Source: DATFDN01 sp963830565 (GTDB lineage Bacteria > Pseudomonadota > Alphaproteobacteria > Acetobacterales > Acetobacteraceae). From it: a DNA stretch of 64,000 nucleotides. The notes under the pieces were generated by a model. It did no database searches and was not told the origin of the DNA. It was given only the letters and a program-made list of their open reading frames with translations. Both the position numbers and the translations under genes were made by a program. Location of the stretch: NCBI GenBank assembly GCA_963830565.1, contig CAWHMO010000010.1, forward strand, positions 558,001 to 622,000, in the 5' to 3' direction. Of this stretch, positions 16,548 through 25,793 are shown in pieces (positions within the stretch are counted from its first letter, which is position 1; every line of letters starts with the position of its first letter).

Positions 16548-17889
16548 ATGAACGTCGTCCAGCCTCTTACCCCAGCGCGGTCCGGCAGCTTGCAGCCGGG
16601 CTATCTCTCCGGCTTCGGGAACGGCTTCGAGACCGAGGCCTTGCCCGGTGCGCTGCCGGTGGGGCGCAACTCGCCCCAGCGCTGCGCCTACGGACTGTAT
16701 GCCGAGCAACTCAGCGGTTCGCCCTTCACAGCGCCCAGGGCCAGCAATGAGCGGAGCTGGCTCTACCGCATCCGGCCCACGGTCCAGCACTGGGGGCGGT
16801 TCCGCAAGGCGGATGCTGGATTGTGGCGCACGGCGCCTTGCGCGGAGGTCGAGGTGCCACCGGCGCCGATGCGCTGGGACCCGATCGCGCTTCCAGGCGA
16901 CGGGCTGACCTTCCTCCAGGGCCTGCGCACCATCACGACAGCGGGCGATGCCGGATCGCAGGCCGGCATGGCCGCGCATGTCTACCTGATCACCCGCTCC
17001 ATGGAGGACGAATACTTCTACGACGCCGACGGCGAGTTGCTGTTCGTCCCGCAACAGGGCGAGCTGCGGCTGTGGACCGAGTTCGGCATCATCGACATCG
17101 AGCCGGGCGAGATCGCCGTCGTCCCGCGCGGCGTGAAGCTGCGGGTGGAGCTGCGCGGCGGCCCGGCCCGCGGCTATCTCTGCGAGAATTACGGCGGCGC
17201 CTTCACATTGCCCGAGCGTGGCCCGATCGGCGCCAACTGCCTGGCCAACCCGCGCGACTTCCTCACCCCCGTCGCGGCCTATGAGGACCGGGACGCGCCG
17301 AGCCGGATGCATGTGAAGTGGGGCGGCAGCGTATGGGTCGCGGAACTCGGGCACTCACCGCTGGACGTGGTGGCCTGGCACGGCAACTACGCGCCCTTCA
17401 AGTATGACCTCCGCCGCTTTTCGCCGGTGGGACCGCTCCTGTTCGACCACGCCGACCCCAGCATCTACACCGTACTCTACCTCGCCTTCCGAGATGCCCG
17501 GTACGGCGAACGTGGACTTCGTCTGTTTTCCCGAGCGCTGGCTGGTAGCCGAGGACACGTTCCGCCCGCCGTGGTACCACATGAACTGCATGAGCGAGTT
17601 CATGGGCCTCATCTACGGCCAATACGACGCCAAGCCGCAGGGCTTCGTGCCGGGCGGTTTCTCGCTTCACAACACCATGCTGCCGCACGGTCCCGACGTG
17701 GACGCCTTCGAGGGCGCGAGCAACGCGGAGCTTCGCCCGCACAAGCTGGAAGGCACCATGGCTTTCATGTTCGAGACGCGGTTTCCCCAGCGCGTGACGG
17801 CATACGCAGCCGCCATCCCCGAGCTGCAACCGGAGTACAACGACTACGGTCAGCGCCTGCGGAAGCACTTCGATCCGGCGAGGCCCTGA
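16548..17889 (+). CDS. hmgA: homogentisate 1,2-dioxygenase (one frameshift as sequenced)
   Basis: Opens the homogentisate ring to maleylacetoacetate. The N-terminal part (GYLSGFGNGFETEALPGALP, CENYGGAFTLPERGPIG) and the C-terminal part (NVDFVCFPERWLVAEDTFRP, YHMNCMSEFMGLIYG, LHNTMLPHGPD) are both highly conserved but lie in different frames. The break is at about 17476-17479, GTACTCTACCTCG, where one base too many turns VLTSPSEMPG into VLYLAFRD. Removing it gives 446 aa, the normal length. All the iron ligands (two His and a Glu, after the break) would be lost in the uncorrected product. fahA begins one base past the stop. Confidence 0.92.
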
Positions 17890-17890
17890 G

Positions 17891-19196
17891 ATGACGATGG
17901 ATCACACCCACGACCCCGGCCTGCGCTCCTGGGTAACCTCGGCCAACGGCCACCCGGATTTCCCGATCCAGAACCTGCCCCTGGGCGTGTTCAGCCCGCT
18001 CGCCGGGGCGCCAAGGGGCGGCATCGCGATCGGGGACATGATCCTCGATCTGCGCGCGCTCCACGACGCGGGCCTGCTCGAGGGCGAGGCGCAGGCCGCC
18101 TGCCAAATCTGCACCGGGACTACGCTCAACCCCTTCCTGGCGCTGGGCGCGGGACCGCGCCGGGCGCTGCGCCAAGCGGTCAGCGCGCTGCTGGCCGAGA
18201 GTGCGGAGGAGCGGACTGCCCTGCTGCACCGCGCCGCGGACTGCATCCTGTACATGCCGGCGCGCGTGGGCGACTACACGGATTTCTACGCCGGCATCCA
18301 CCACGCGACCAATGTCGGCAAGCTGTTCCGCCCCGATGTCCCCCTGCTGCCCAACTACAAGTGGGTGCCGATCGGCTATCACGGCCGCGCCTCGTCGCTA
18401 CGGCCCTCGGGCGCCGAGATCCGCCGCCCCAATGGCCAGCGCAAGTACCCGGACCGCGCGGAGCCAAGCTTCGGCCCGTGCGAGCGCCTCGACTACGAGC
18501 TGGAGCTGGGCATCTGGGTCGGGCCCGGCAGCGCGCTCGGCACTCCCGTTCCCATAGGCGAGGCGGCCAGCCACATCGCCGGCTACTGCCTCCTGAACGA
18601 CTGGTCGGCGCGCGACCTCCAGGCGTGGGAGTACCAGCCGCTCGGCCCCTTCCTGGCCAAGAGCTTCCACACCACGATCTCGCCCTGGATCGTCACTCCC
18701 GAGGCGTTGGCGCCATTCCGCGCCGCCCAGCCGAGACGCCCGGAGGGCGATCCCCGGCCGCTGCCCCACCTGCTGGACGAGGCCGACCAGCGGGAAGGCG
18801 CGCTCGATCTGGAGGCTGGACGTGCTCCTGCTCACGCCAGCCATGCGCGAGCAGGGCATCGCACCGCATCGACTTTCTCGCGGCAGCGCGCTCGACATGT
18901 ATTGGACCCCCGCGCAGCTGCTCGCCCACCACGCCTCGAACGGGTGCAACCTGAACCCCGGCGACCTCTTCGGCACGGGCACCATCTCCTCACCCACGCC
19001 GGACGGCCACGGCTCGCTCCTGGAGATCACGCGCGGCGGGAACGAGGGGGTCGAGCTTGCTTCCGGCGAGACACGTGGATTCCTGGAGGACGGCGACGAG
19101 GTGATCCTGCGGGCCCGGGCGCGGCGGGACGGCTATGCCCCGATCGGTTTCGGCGAGTGCCGGGGCACTGTCGTGCCGGCGGTCCCGCGCGGCTAG
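17891..19196 (+). CDS. fahA: fumarylacetoacetase (one frameshift as sequenced)
   Basis: Final step of tyrosine degradation: hydrolysis of fumarylacetoacetate to fumarate and acetoacetate. The N-terminal SH3-like domain and the start of the catalytic domain (YTDFYAGIHHATNVGKLFRP, then PIGYHGRASSLRPSG, LDYELELGIWVG, LLNDWSARDLQAWEYQPLGP) are in one frame. The C-terminal part (LLLTPAMREQG, YWTPAQLLAHHASNGCNLNP, GDLFGTGTISSP) is in another. The shift lies at 18814-18815 (GGAGGCTGGACG, one extra G): dropping it restores the run DLELDVLLLTP. Corrected length is 434 aa, normal for the family. Probably translationally coupled to hmgA. Confidence 0.92.
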
Positions 19197-19223
19197 AAAT
19201 CAAGCTTGCCGCACCCAGGCCGG

Positions 19224-20798
19224 CTAGCCACCCCGCCCCCGCTCGCCCGGACCGATCGCACGACCGATCCCAGGCCCGCTCCGCCCGGGCGTGCGGTGCC
19301 GGAAGGCTAGCGCTTCGGCGATGTGCATCCGTGCCACCGTCTCGGCCCCGGCCAGGTCGGCGATGGTGCGCCCCACGCGGAGCACCCGCGTATAGCCGCG
19401 CGGCGACAATCGCAGCCGCTCCATGGCCTGCTCGGCCAAGGCCTGGGCGTCGGTGGCGAGACGGATGTCCTTCGGATCGGCCTCGGCGTTGCTCGCCGCG
19501 CCGTCCTCGCCGTAGCGGGCGCGCTGCGCGGCGCGGGCGCGGCCGACGCGGGCGGCGACCACCGCCGATGTCTCGCCCGCAGGGGCGCGGGCGAGTTCGG
19601 CGGCGCTGGCGGGAGCCACCTCCACCGTCAGATCCATCCGGTCGATCACCGGGCCGCTGATGCGTCCCTGGTAATCCTCCCCGCAGCGCGGCGCGCGCCC
19701 GCATTCCTGCGCGGCATCCCCCAGATGCCCGCACCGGCAGGGATTCATCGCCGCGATCAACTGAAAACGCGCCGGGTAGGTGACATGCGCGGCGGCGCGC
19801 GCGACGGTGGTGCGCCCGGTCTCCATCGGCTGGCGCAGCGCCTCCAGCGCCTGTTTCGGGAACTCCGGCAGCTCATCGAGGAACAGCACGCCGCGATGCG
19901 CGAGGCTGACCTCGCCGGGCTTGGCGCGTTGGCCGCCGCCAGTCAGCGCCGCCTGCGAGGCCGAATGGTGCGGCTCGCGGAACGGCGGCCGAGTGACCAG
20001 CCTGCCGCCGTCCAGCAGCCCGGCGACGCTGTGGACCATGCTGACCTCCAGCGCCTCGCGCGGGGCGAGGTCCGGCAGCAGGCCCGGCAGGCGCGCGGCC
20101 AGCATCGACTTGCCGGCGCCGGGCGGGCCGATCAGCAGCAGGTTGTGCCCGCCGGCGGCGGCGATCTCCAGGGCGCGCTTGGCGACCTCCATGCCCTTCA
20201 CGTCGCTGAGGTCGGGACCGCGCGCCGCCTCGGCCAATCCGGCCGGGTCGGGCGGGGTGAGCACCTGGTCGCCGCGGAAGTGGTTGATGAGCGACAAGAG
20301 GTCGGGCGCGGCGAGCACCTCGATCCGCCCCGCCCATGCCGCCTCGCCGCCCTGACAAGCGGTGCAGACCAGTCCGAGCTCGCGTGCCGAGGCGCCGATC
20401 GCGGCGGGCAGCACCCCCGCCACCGGATGCAAGGTGCCGTCGAGGTGCAGCTCGCCCAGGGCCGCGTAGCCCTCCACCTCGTCGCGCGGCAGCACGTCCA
20501 TGGCCGCGAGCACGGCCAGCGCGATCGGCAGATCGTAGTGGCTGCCCTCCTTCAGCAGATCGGCGGGCGCGAGATTGATGAGCAGCCGGCGGGGCGGCAG
20601 CGCGAGGCCCATCGCCGACAGCGCCGCGCGCACCCGCTCCCGCGCCTCGCCGACGGCCTTGTCGGGCAGGCCGACCACCAGGAAGGCGGGCAGTCCGGCG
20701 GAGATCTGCACCTGCACCTCGACCGGCACCGCCTCGATCCCCGAGAAGGCGAAGGTGCGGACGCGGGCGATGGCGGCGGTCTTGGTCAGGGCGTTCAT
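19224..20798 (-). CDS. comM: YifB/ComM-family Mg-chelatase-like AAA+ ATPase
   Basis: 524 aa from ATG 20798. It has an N-terminal ChlI-like domain (VEVQISAGLPAFLVVGLPDKAV without gaps is typical: VQVQISAGLPAFLVVGLPD), a central AAA+ module with Walker A GPPGAGKSMLA and Walker B LFLDELPEF, and a C-terminal Mg_chelatase_C domain (RLSPRGYTRVLRVGRTIADL). A Cys cluster (NPCRCGHL, CGRAPRCG) precedes the last domain. ComM is a helicase that helps branch migration during natural transformation. The neighbouring genes give no further hint. Confidence 0.93.
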   Translation of the reverse strand: MNALTKTAAIARVRTFAFSGIEAVPVEVQVQISAGLPAFLVVGLPDKAVGEARERVRAALSAMGLALPPRRLLINLAPADLLKEGSHYDLPIALAVLAAMDVLPRDEVEGYAALGELHLDGTLHPVAGVLPAAIGASARELGLVCTACQGGEAAWAGRIEVLAAPDLLSLINHFRGDQVLTPPDPAGLAEAARGPDLSDVKGMEVAKRALEIAAAGGHNLLLIGPPGAGKSMLAARLPGLLPDLAPREALEVSMVHSVAGLLDGGRLVTRPPFREPHHSASQAALTGGGQRAKPGEVSLAHRGVLFLDELPEFPKQALEALRQPMETGRTTVARAAAHVTYPARFQLIAAMNPCRCGHLGDAAQECGRAPRCGEDYQGRISGPVIDRMDLTVEVAPASAAELARAPAGETSAVVAARVGRARAAQRARYGEDGAASNAEADPKDIRLATDAQALAEQAMERLRLSPRGYTRVLRVGRTIADLAGAETVARMHIAEALAFRHRTPGRSGPGIGRAIGPGERGRGG

Positions 20799-20942
20799 GC
20801 GAAAAGCGCGTCCGGGTCTGACCACCTGCGTAGCGCCGAAGGATTGATAACCCGGTAACGCGACCGACCATCGACTCAGGTGGCTTGCGGCCGGCCCGCC
20901 GTCCCCAGATGATAGTATCGTGAAATCCGAACCGAGCGTGCC

Positions 20943-21608
20943 GTGAACGTCCTCGCCCCGCCCAAGGCCCGCCTTTCCGTGGAGGTCGTGCATGACCTCG
21001 TCTGCCCCTGGTGCTTTCTGGGCACGCGACGGCTGATGCGCACCCTGCGCCGCCGACCGGATCTGTTGATAGATCTCACCTGGCGGCCGTTCCTGCTCAA
21101 CCCCGACATGCCCCGGGGCGGGATGCCCCGCCCGGAATACGTGATCCGGAAATTCGGCGGCGAGGATCGGGCGCGGCGTCTCTACGCCTCGATCGGCGAG
21201 ATCGGCCGAGCCGAGGGGGTGCTGTTCCGCTTCGATCGCATCCGCCGCACCCCCTCCAGCCTGGACGCGCACCGGCTGGTGCGCTTCGCCGCGCACTACG
21301 GCCGGGCCGATGCGATGGTGGAGGCCCTGTTTTCGGCGCACTTCACCGATGGGCTGGACATCGGCGATACGGCGTCCCTGGCCTTGATCGCGGCGGCTTG
21401 CGGGCTGGATGCGGCGGCCGCGCGCGCCTTCGTGGCGGGGAACCAAGAAGCGGACGCGGTGCATGCCGACAACCTGCGGGCGCACCGTCTCGGCATCAAC
21501 GGCGTGCCCTGCTTCGTCGTCGCCGGTCGCCACGCGATCGCCGGTGCGCAGGAGCCGGAGGTGATCGAGCGCCTGCTGGACGTCGCGGCGGTGGACGCCA
21601 GCGACTGA
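20943..21608 (+). CDS. DsbA-family/FrnE-like thioredoxin-fold oxidoreductase
   Basis: 221 aa from GTG 20943. A thioredoxin fold with the active-site pair in VVHDLVCPWCFLG (CPWC at 21-24), a helical insertion, and GINGVPCFVVAGRHAIAGAQ with the cis-Pro loop near the C-terminus. This is the FrnE/2-hydroxychromene-2-carboxylate isomerase-like branch. No signal peptide, so it is cytoplasmic. Members act as thiol-disulfide oxidoreductases or glutathione-dependent isomerases. I considered a maleylacetoacetate isomerase role, the enzyme missing between hmgA and fahA, but that enzyme is zeta-class GST, which this is not. Confidence 0.83.
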   Translation: MNVLAPPKARLSVEVVHDLVCPWCFLGTRRLMRTLRRRPDLLIDLTWRPFLLNPDMPRGGMPRPEYVIRKFGGEDRARRLYASIGEIGRAEGVLFRFDRIRRTPSSLDAHRLVRFAAHYGRADAMVEALFSAHFTDGLDIGDTASLALIAAACGLDAAAARAFVAGNQEADAVHADNLRAHRLGINGVPCFVVAGRHAIAGAQEPEVIERLLDVAAVDASD

Positions 21609-21663
21609 CAGCGATGCACGGAATACTTGAACATGCGCCCCTCGGCTGGCAGATAGACGGCCA

Positions 21664-21738
21664 GGGCGTATAGCTCAGCGGGAGAGCGCCTCCCTGACAC
21701 GGAGGAGGTCCGTGGTTCGATCCCACGTGCGCCCACCA
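21664..21738 (+). tRNA. tRNA-Val (anticodon GAC)
   Basis: A complete cloverleaf: acceptor GGGCGTA pairing with TGCGCCC (one G-T), D-arm GCTC...GAGC, anticodon stem CCTCC/GGAGG around loop CTGACAC (anticodon GAC), variable AGGTC, T-arm CGTGG-TTCGATC-CCACG, and an encoded CCA end. GAC reads GUC and GUU valine codons. It stands between a DsbA-like gene and the 3' end of the molybdenum hydroxylase operon, with no integrase nearby. Confidence 0.97.
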
Positions 21739-21748
21739 TCCACGACGA

Positions 21749-21877
21749 TCAGCGCCCCCTCTGCCCCGAATCCGTCAGACGGGCATGGCTCTTCCGGATG
21801 CGCCTTCCGGCCTGCGCGGAGATGCCGAAAGCGGTTGCGGCGATCACCGTTGGAAGGTGTCCAAATGAGATCGCCAT
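21749..21877 (-). CDS. possible small protein after paoC
   Basis: 42 aa from ATG 21877, 21 bases past the paoC stop, with CGAGGAC about six bases upstream as a possible ribosome binding site. The sequence begins MAISFGHLPTVIAATAFGIS (a short hydrophobic segment) and turns Arg-rich towards the end. I do not recognise it. Its only support is position, spacing and an ordinary composition; it may simply be chance. Confidence 0.25.
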   Translation of the reverse strand: MAISFGHLPTVIAATAFGISAQAGRRIRKSHARLTDSGQRGR

Positions 21878-21895
21878 GAAGGCTGTCCTCGGCTT

Positions 21896-24132
21896 TCAGA
21901 GCAGCTTGTCGAGCGTGATCGGGAGTTCGCGAACACGCTTGCCGGTTGCATGGTAGACCGCGTTGGCGATCGCCGCGGCGGTCCCGACGATGCCGATCTC
22001 GCCCAATCCCTTGACGCCGATCGGGCTCGCCTTGTCGTCGTGCTCGTTCACGAAGATCACGTCGATGTCGTGGATGTCGGCGTTCGCTGGCACGTGGTAC
22101 TCGGCGAAGTTGTGGTTCATGAATTCGACCGAGCTTGTGATCCAGCAGCGTCTCCTCGGTCAGCGCCATGCCGATCCCGAACACGACGCCGCCTATGATC
22201 TGGCTGCGCGCCGTCTTCGGATTGAGGATCTTCCCTGCCGCCACCGCATCCACGATGCGGGTGACGCGGACCACCCCGAGATCCTCGTCCACCTTCACCT
22301 CGGCGAAGATCGCCGAGTGGGTGTACGCGGAATAGCGCTTCTGGATGGCGGCATCCGGCCCTGTTGTCTCCTCCTCCTCGATGCGTTCGACACGGCCGGC
22401 GCGCATCGCGTCCGCTATGGTCACATGGCGCGACGGATTGGCCGTCAGCTGGATGCGACCACCGACGAACGCGACATGATCGAGATCGGCGTTGGCCAGC
22501 GGTGAGTCCTCCGCCGCGCGGGCGTATCTGAAAAGCTTCTCGCGCACGGCATGGCAGGCCGCCTGCACGGCGGAGCCGGCGGAAGCCGCGGTCCACGATC
22601 CGCCCTCGACCGGCGATGTCGGCAGCGATGAATCGCCGAGCTTCGCGGTCACGCTGTCCATCGGCAACCCGAGCGCGTCGGCCGCGATCTGGGTCAGAAT
22701 GGTGTAGGTGCCCGTGCCGATATCCGCGGTCGCGGATGCCACTTCCAGCTTGCCGTCGGCCGTCAAGGTCGCGCGGGCGCTGGTCTTCTGCATCTGCGCC
22801 TCCCAGATGCCGCACGCCATGCCCCAGCCGACGAGTTCCCGTCCGTCGCGCATGGAACGCGGCTCGGCCGAACGCTTCGACCAGCCGAAGCGTTCGGCGG
22901 CCAGTTGCAGCCCGGCGCGCAATTCCTTGCTCGTCCACTGCTTGCCCTCGTTCTCGTCCGTCTCGGCGTAGTTCTGGAGCCGGAGCGCGAGCGGATCGAC
23001 GTGCAGCGCGTAAGCGAGCTCATCCATCGCGGACTCGAGCGCGAAGACGCCAAGCGGCGCCCCCGGCGCGCGCATGTCGCATGGGGAGTAGGTATCGATC
23101 TGCGCGAGCTTGTAGGTCAGCGCGACATTGTCGGAGTGATACAAAAGGCCGGACCAGTTGACGACGACCTCCTGGTAATCCTCGAACGTCGAGGTTCCGG
23201 CGATCGCGTCGTGGCGGATCACTTGCAGCGCACCATCCGATTTGGCGCCGAGCATCACCTGGTTGATGGTATCGGGCCGATAGCCGAAGGTGAACATCTG
23301 ATCGCGCGTCAGCACGACGCGAACGGACCGCTTCAGCTCCCTCGCCGCCATGACGGCGAGGAAGAGCTGGTATTGCGGGCGCAGGCCCGAGCCGAAGGCG
23401 CCCCCCACGAACGGCGCTATCACCCGCACATCGGCCGTCGACAACCCGAACACGCCCGTGATGTAGCCCTGGCAGTTCTGGACACCCTGGATCTTGTCAT
23501 GGACGGTGATCTTGCCGTCGCCCTCCCACACCACGGTCGTGGCATGCATCTCCATCGGGTTGTGGTGCTCGATCGCGACGCGGTACTCGTTCTCGACCCG
23601 CACGGGCGCGTCGGCGTAGGCCTTTGCCGCGTCGCCGCGAGGGGTAGGCGGCGGCGAGACGCCGGTGCGCTTCTGCTTCGGCACATAGGCCTCGCCCCGC
23701 TTGTGGGCTAGGTCGGTGGCGTGATCCGCCACCTCGTACTCGACGCGCACGAGTGATGCCGCATAGAGCGGCGGTGCCAAGATCCTCGGCGACGACGAGA
23801 GCGACCGGCTGGCCGCTGTAGACGATCGTGTCGTCATGAAGGGGCCGGAACGGAGCGCCCGGCGGGGCCACCTCGTCACGATACTTGTAGTTGAACCATG
23901 CCGTGGACGGCCGGTTCTCGTGCGTGAAGACCTGGACGACGCCCGGCACCGCGAGCGCCGCCTGGGTGTCGATGCGCGTGATCCGACCCTTGGCGACCGC
24001 GCCCGAGACGACATGCCCGTGCAGCAGGCCGGGCGCGGTGAACTCGGCCGCGTACTTCGCCGCGCCCGTGACCTTGGCCCTGCCGTCGACGCGACTGCGC
24101 GCGGTTCCGACATATGTTTCGGCGTTCGGCAT
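21896..24132 (-). CDS. molybdopterin-binding large subunit of xanthine dehydrogenase/PaoC-type hydroxylase (two frameshifts as sequenced)
   Basis: Corrected length 744 aa, as in the PaoC/YagR group. The N-terminus (VGTARSRVDGRAKVTGAAKYAAEF) is in one frame up to about 23770, the bulk in a second, and the last 74 residues (NHNFAEYHVPANADIHDIDV, KGLGEIGIVG with the catalytic Glu) in a third. Breaks: 23769-23774, where one extra base splits EDLGTA from LYAASLVRVEY; and 22122-22125 (GAATTCG), where an extra base splits LDHKLGR from FMNHNFAEYH. The subunit holds the molybdenum-pterin cofactor and hydroxylates aldehydes or N-heterocycles. It is the last of three co-oriented subunit genes. Confidence 0.88.
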
Positions 24133-24144
24133 GATATTCTGGTC

Positions 24145-25164
24145 CTATCGGATGCGCTTGTCGGTCTGCGATTGCGGCGTGCCGGCGGCGGCCTGCGACA
24201 GGGCGCGCGCGATCGCCCGCCGGGCGAGGTCTATCTTGAAGGCATTGTGGGCGTAGCCGACGGCCGGGGCCAGGATCTGGTCCGCCGCGGAGGCGAAGCT
24301 CTCGGCATTGGCCGACCGCCCGCGCAGCGCGTCCTCGGCCGCCGTGTCGCGCCACGGCTTGTGCGCCACGCCGCCAAGCGCGATCCGCGCCTGCCCGATC
24401 CTGTCGCCGTCCATCTCCAGCCCGACTGCGACGGAGACAAGCGCGAAAGCGTAGGAGAGGCGATCGCGCAGCTTCAGGTACGTGTGATGCGATGCGAAGC
24501 CCTGCGGCGGCAGCTCGACGGCGACGACGATCTCGCCATGGCGCAGCGTCGTGTCGGTCTCTGGATGATCGCCCGGCAAGCGATGGAACTCGGCGAACGG
24601 GATGGCGCGCTCGCCGTCCGGGCCCGCGACATGCACCGTCGCCGCCAGCGCCGCGAGTCCCACGCACATGTCGGACGGATGCGTCGCGATGCAGTGCTCG
24701 CTGGAGCCGAGGATGGCGTGGATGCGGTTGATGCCGCCGATCGCCGGGCAGCCGGTCCCTGGGACGCGCTTGTTGCAGGGCGTCCCAGTATCATAGAAAT
24801 AGTAGCAGCGCGTCCGCTGTAGCAGATTGCCGCCCGTCGATGCCGCGTTGCGCAACTGCGGGGACGCGCCCGCCAGGATCGCGCTCGCGAGCAGAGGATG
24901 GCTCCTCTCCACCCGAGCGTCGTACGCGATATCCGTGTTGGTGACGAGCGCGCCGATCCGCAGCCCCCCCGCCGCGGTTTCCTCGATCCTGTCGAGGCCG
25001 GGCAGGCGGGTGATGTCGATCAGCCGCGTCGGCCGCTCGACGTTGTACTTCATGAGGTCGATCAGATTGGTCCCGCCCGCGATGAAGCGCGCCGTCGGGT
25101 CGGCGGCGGCCTCGCGAACCGCCTCGGCCAGATCCGCCGGCCGGGCGTAGGCGAAGCGGTTCAT
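24145..25164 (-). CDS. FAD-binding medium subunit of xanthine dehydrogenase/PaoB-type hydroxylase
   Basis: 339 aa. FAD-binding region with RFIAGGTNLIDLMKYNVE, then GALVTNTDIAYD and the second flavin loop NAASTGGNLLQRTRC. The insert CYYFYDTGTPCNKRVPGTGC carries extra cysteines that in PaoB and 4-hydroxybenzoyl-CoA reductase hold an additional [4Fe-4S] cluster. It passes electrons from the iron-sulfur subunit to the acceptor. Start overlaps the end of the small subunit by four bases and the large subunit begins 12 bases after its stop. Confidence 0.92.
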   Translation of the reverse strand: MNRFAYARPADLAEAVREAAADPTARFIAGGTNLIDLMKYNVERPTRLIDITRLPGLDRIEETAAGGLRIGALVTNTDIAYDARVERSHPLLASAILAGASPQLRNAASTGGNLLQRTRCYYFYDTGTPCNKRVPGTGCPAIGGINRIHAILGSSEHCIATHPSDMCVGLAALAATVHVAGPDGERAIPFAEFHRLPGDHPETDTTLRHGEIVVAVELPPQGFASHHTYLKLRDRLSYAFALVSVAVGLEMDGDRIGQARIALGGVAHKPWRDTAAEDALRGRSANAESFASAADQILAPAVGYAHNAFKIDLARRAIARALSQAAAGTPQSQTDKRIR

Positions 25165-25673
25165 CGCGATGCTCCGTCGCCGGACTGAAGCACGTGCTGG
25201 ATCGCGGCAACGATGTTGGGATAGGCGCCGCAGCGACAGATATTGCCGCTCATCAGCTCACGGATCTCGTCCGCCGCGTGCGCGCGCCCCTCTTGCAAAA
25301 GCCCGACCGCCGAGCAGAGCTGGCCCGGCGTGCAATAGCCGCACTGGAAGGCGTCGAACTCGACAAACGCGTCCTGGATCGGGTGCAACGACCCGTTCGC
25401 CGACGCCAGGCCTTCCACCGTCGTCACCTCCGACCCATCCTTCATGACGACGAGCGTCAGGCAGGAATTGATCCGCTTGCCATCGAGCAGGACGGTGCAG
25501 GCGCCGCACTGGCCGTGATCGCACCCCTTCTTGGTTCCGGTCAGATCGAGATCCTCGCGCAGCAGATCGAGCAGCGTCGTCCACGGCGCCACCTCGACTT
25601 GCCGGCGCTCGCCGTTGATGGTGAGGCTGACCGAAACCCTGTCTGTCGCCTCAGGCACGATCGGATTGGCCAT
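25161..25673 (-). CDS. [2Fe-2S] small subunit of xanthine dehydrogenase/PaoA-type hydroxylase
   Basis: 170 aa. The plant-type ferredoxin cluster ligands are in GCDHGQCGACTVLLDGKR and NSCLTL; the second, helical-domain cluster in FQCGYCTPGQ and NICRCGAYP. Electrons pass from the molybdenum site through these two clusters. E. coli PaoA has a Tat leader, but this protein starts MANPIVPEATDRV without one, so the complex should be cytoplasmic. First gene of the three-subunit operon, divergent from the amidase. Confidence 0.94.
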   Translation of the reverse strand: MANPIVPEATDRVSVSLTINGERRQVEVAPWTTLLDLLREDLDLTGTKKGCDHGQCGACTVLLDGKRINSCLTLVVMKDGSEVTTVEGLASANGSLHPIQDAFVEFDAFQCGYCTPGQLCSAVGLLQEGRAHAADEIRELMSGNICRCGAYPNIVAAIQHVLQSGDGASR

Positions 25674-25793
25674 CAAGTTGTCTCCCTGCCGCGCGGCAAC
25701 GCTTGGGACCTGCTTCCGTTCCGGGCGCGCGTAACCCGGCACGAGTGGACGCTCGGTCGCCGGGCCCGTAGCCTTGATCCGGAGGGACAGCGC
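25674..25793. promoter_or_regulatory. divergent promoter region, molybdenum hydroxylase operon and amidase
   Basis: The 120-base gap between the leftward hydroxylase genes and the rightward amidase must contain both promoters. GGAGGG at about 25780-25786 is a clear ribosome binding site for the amidase. I see no obvious operator. Confidence 0.4.

Noticed and set aside
20943..21608. Candidate maleylacetoacetate isomerase
   Set aside because: It is a DsbA/FrnE-type thioredoxin fold with CPWC, not a zeta-class GST; proximity to fahA alone is not enough.
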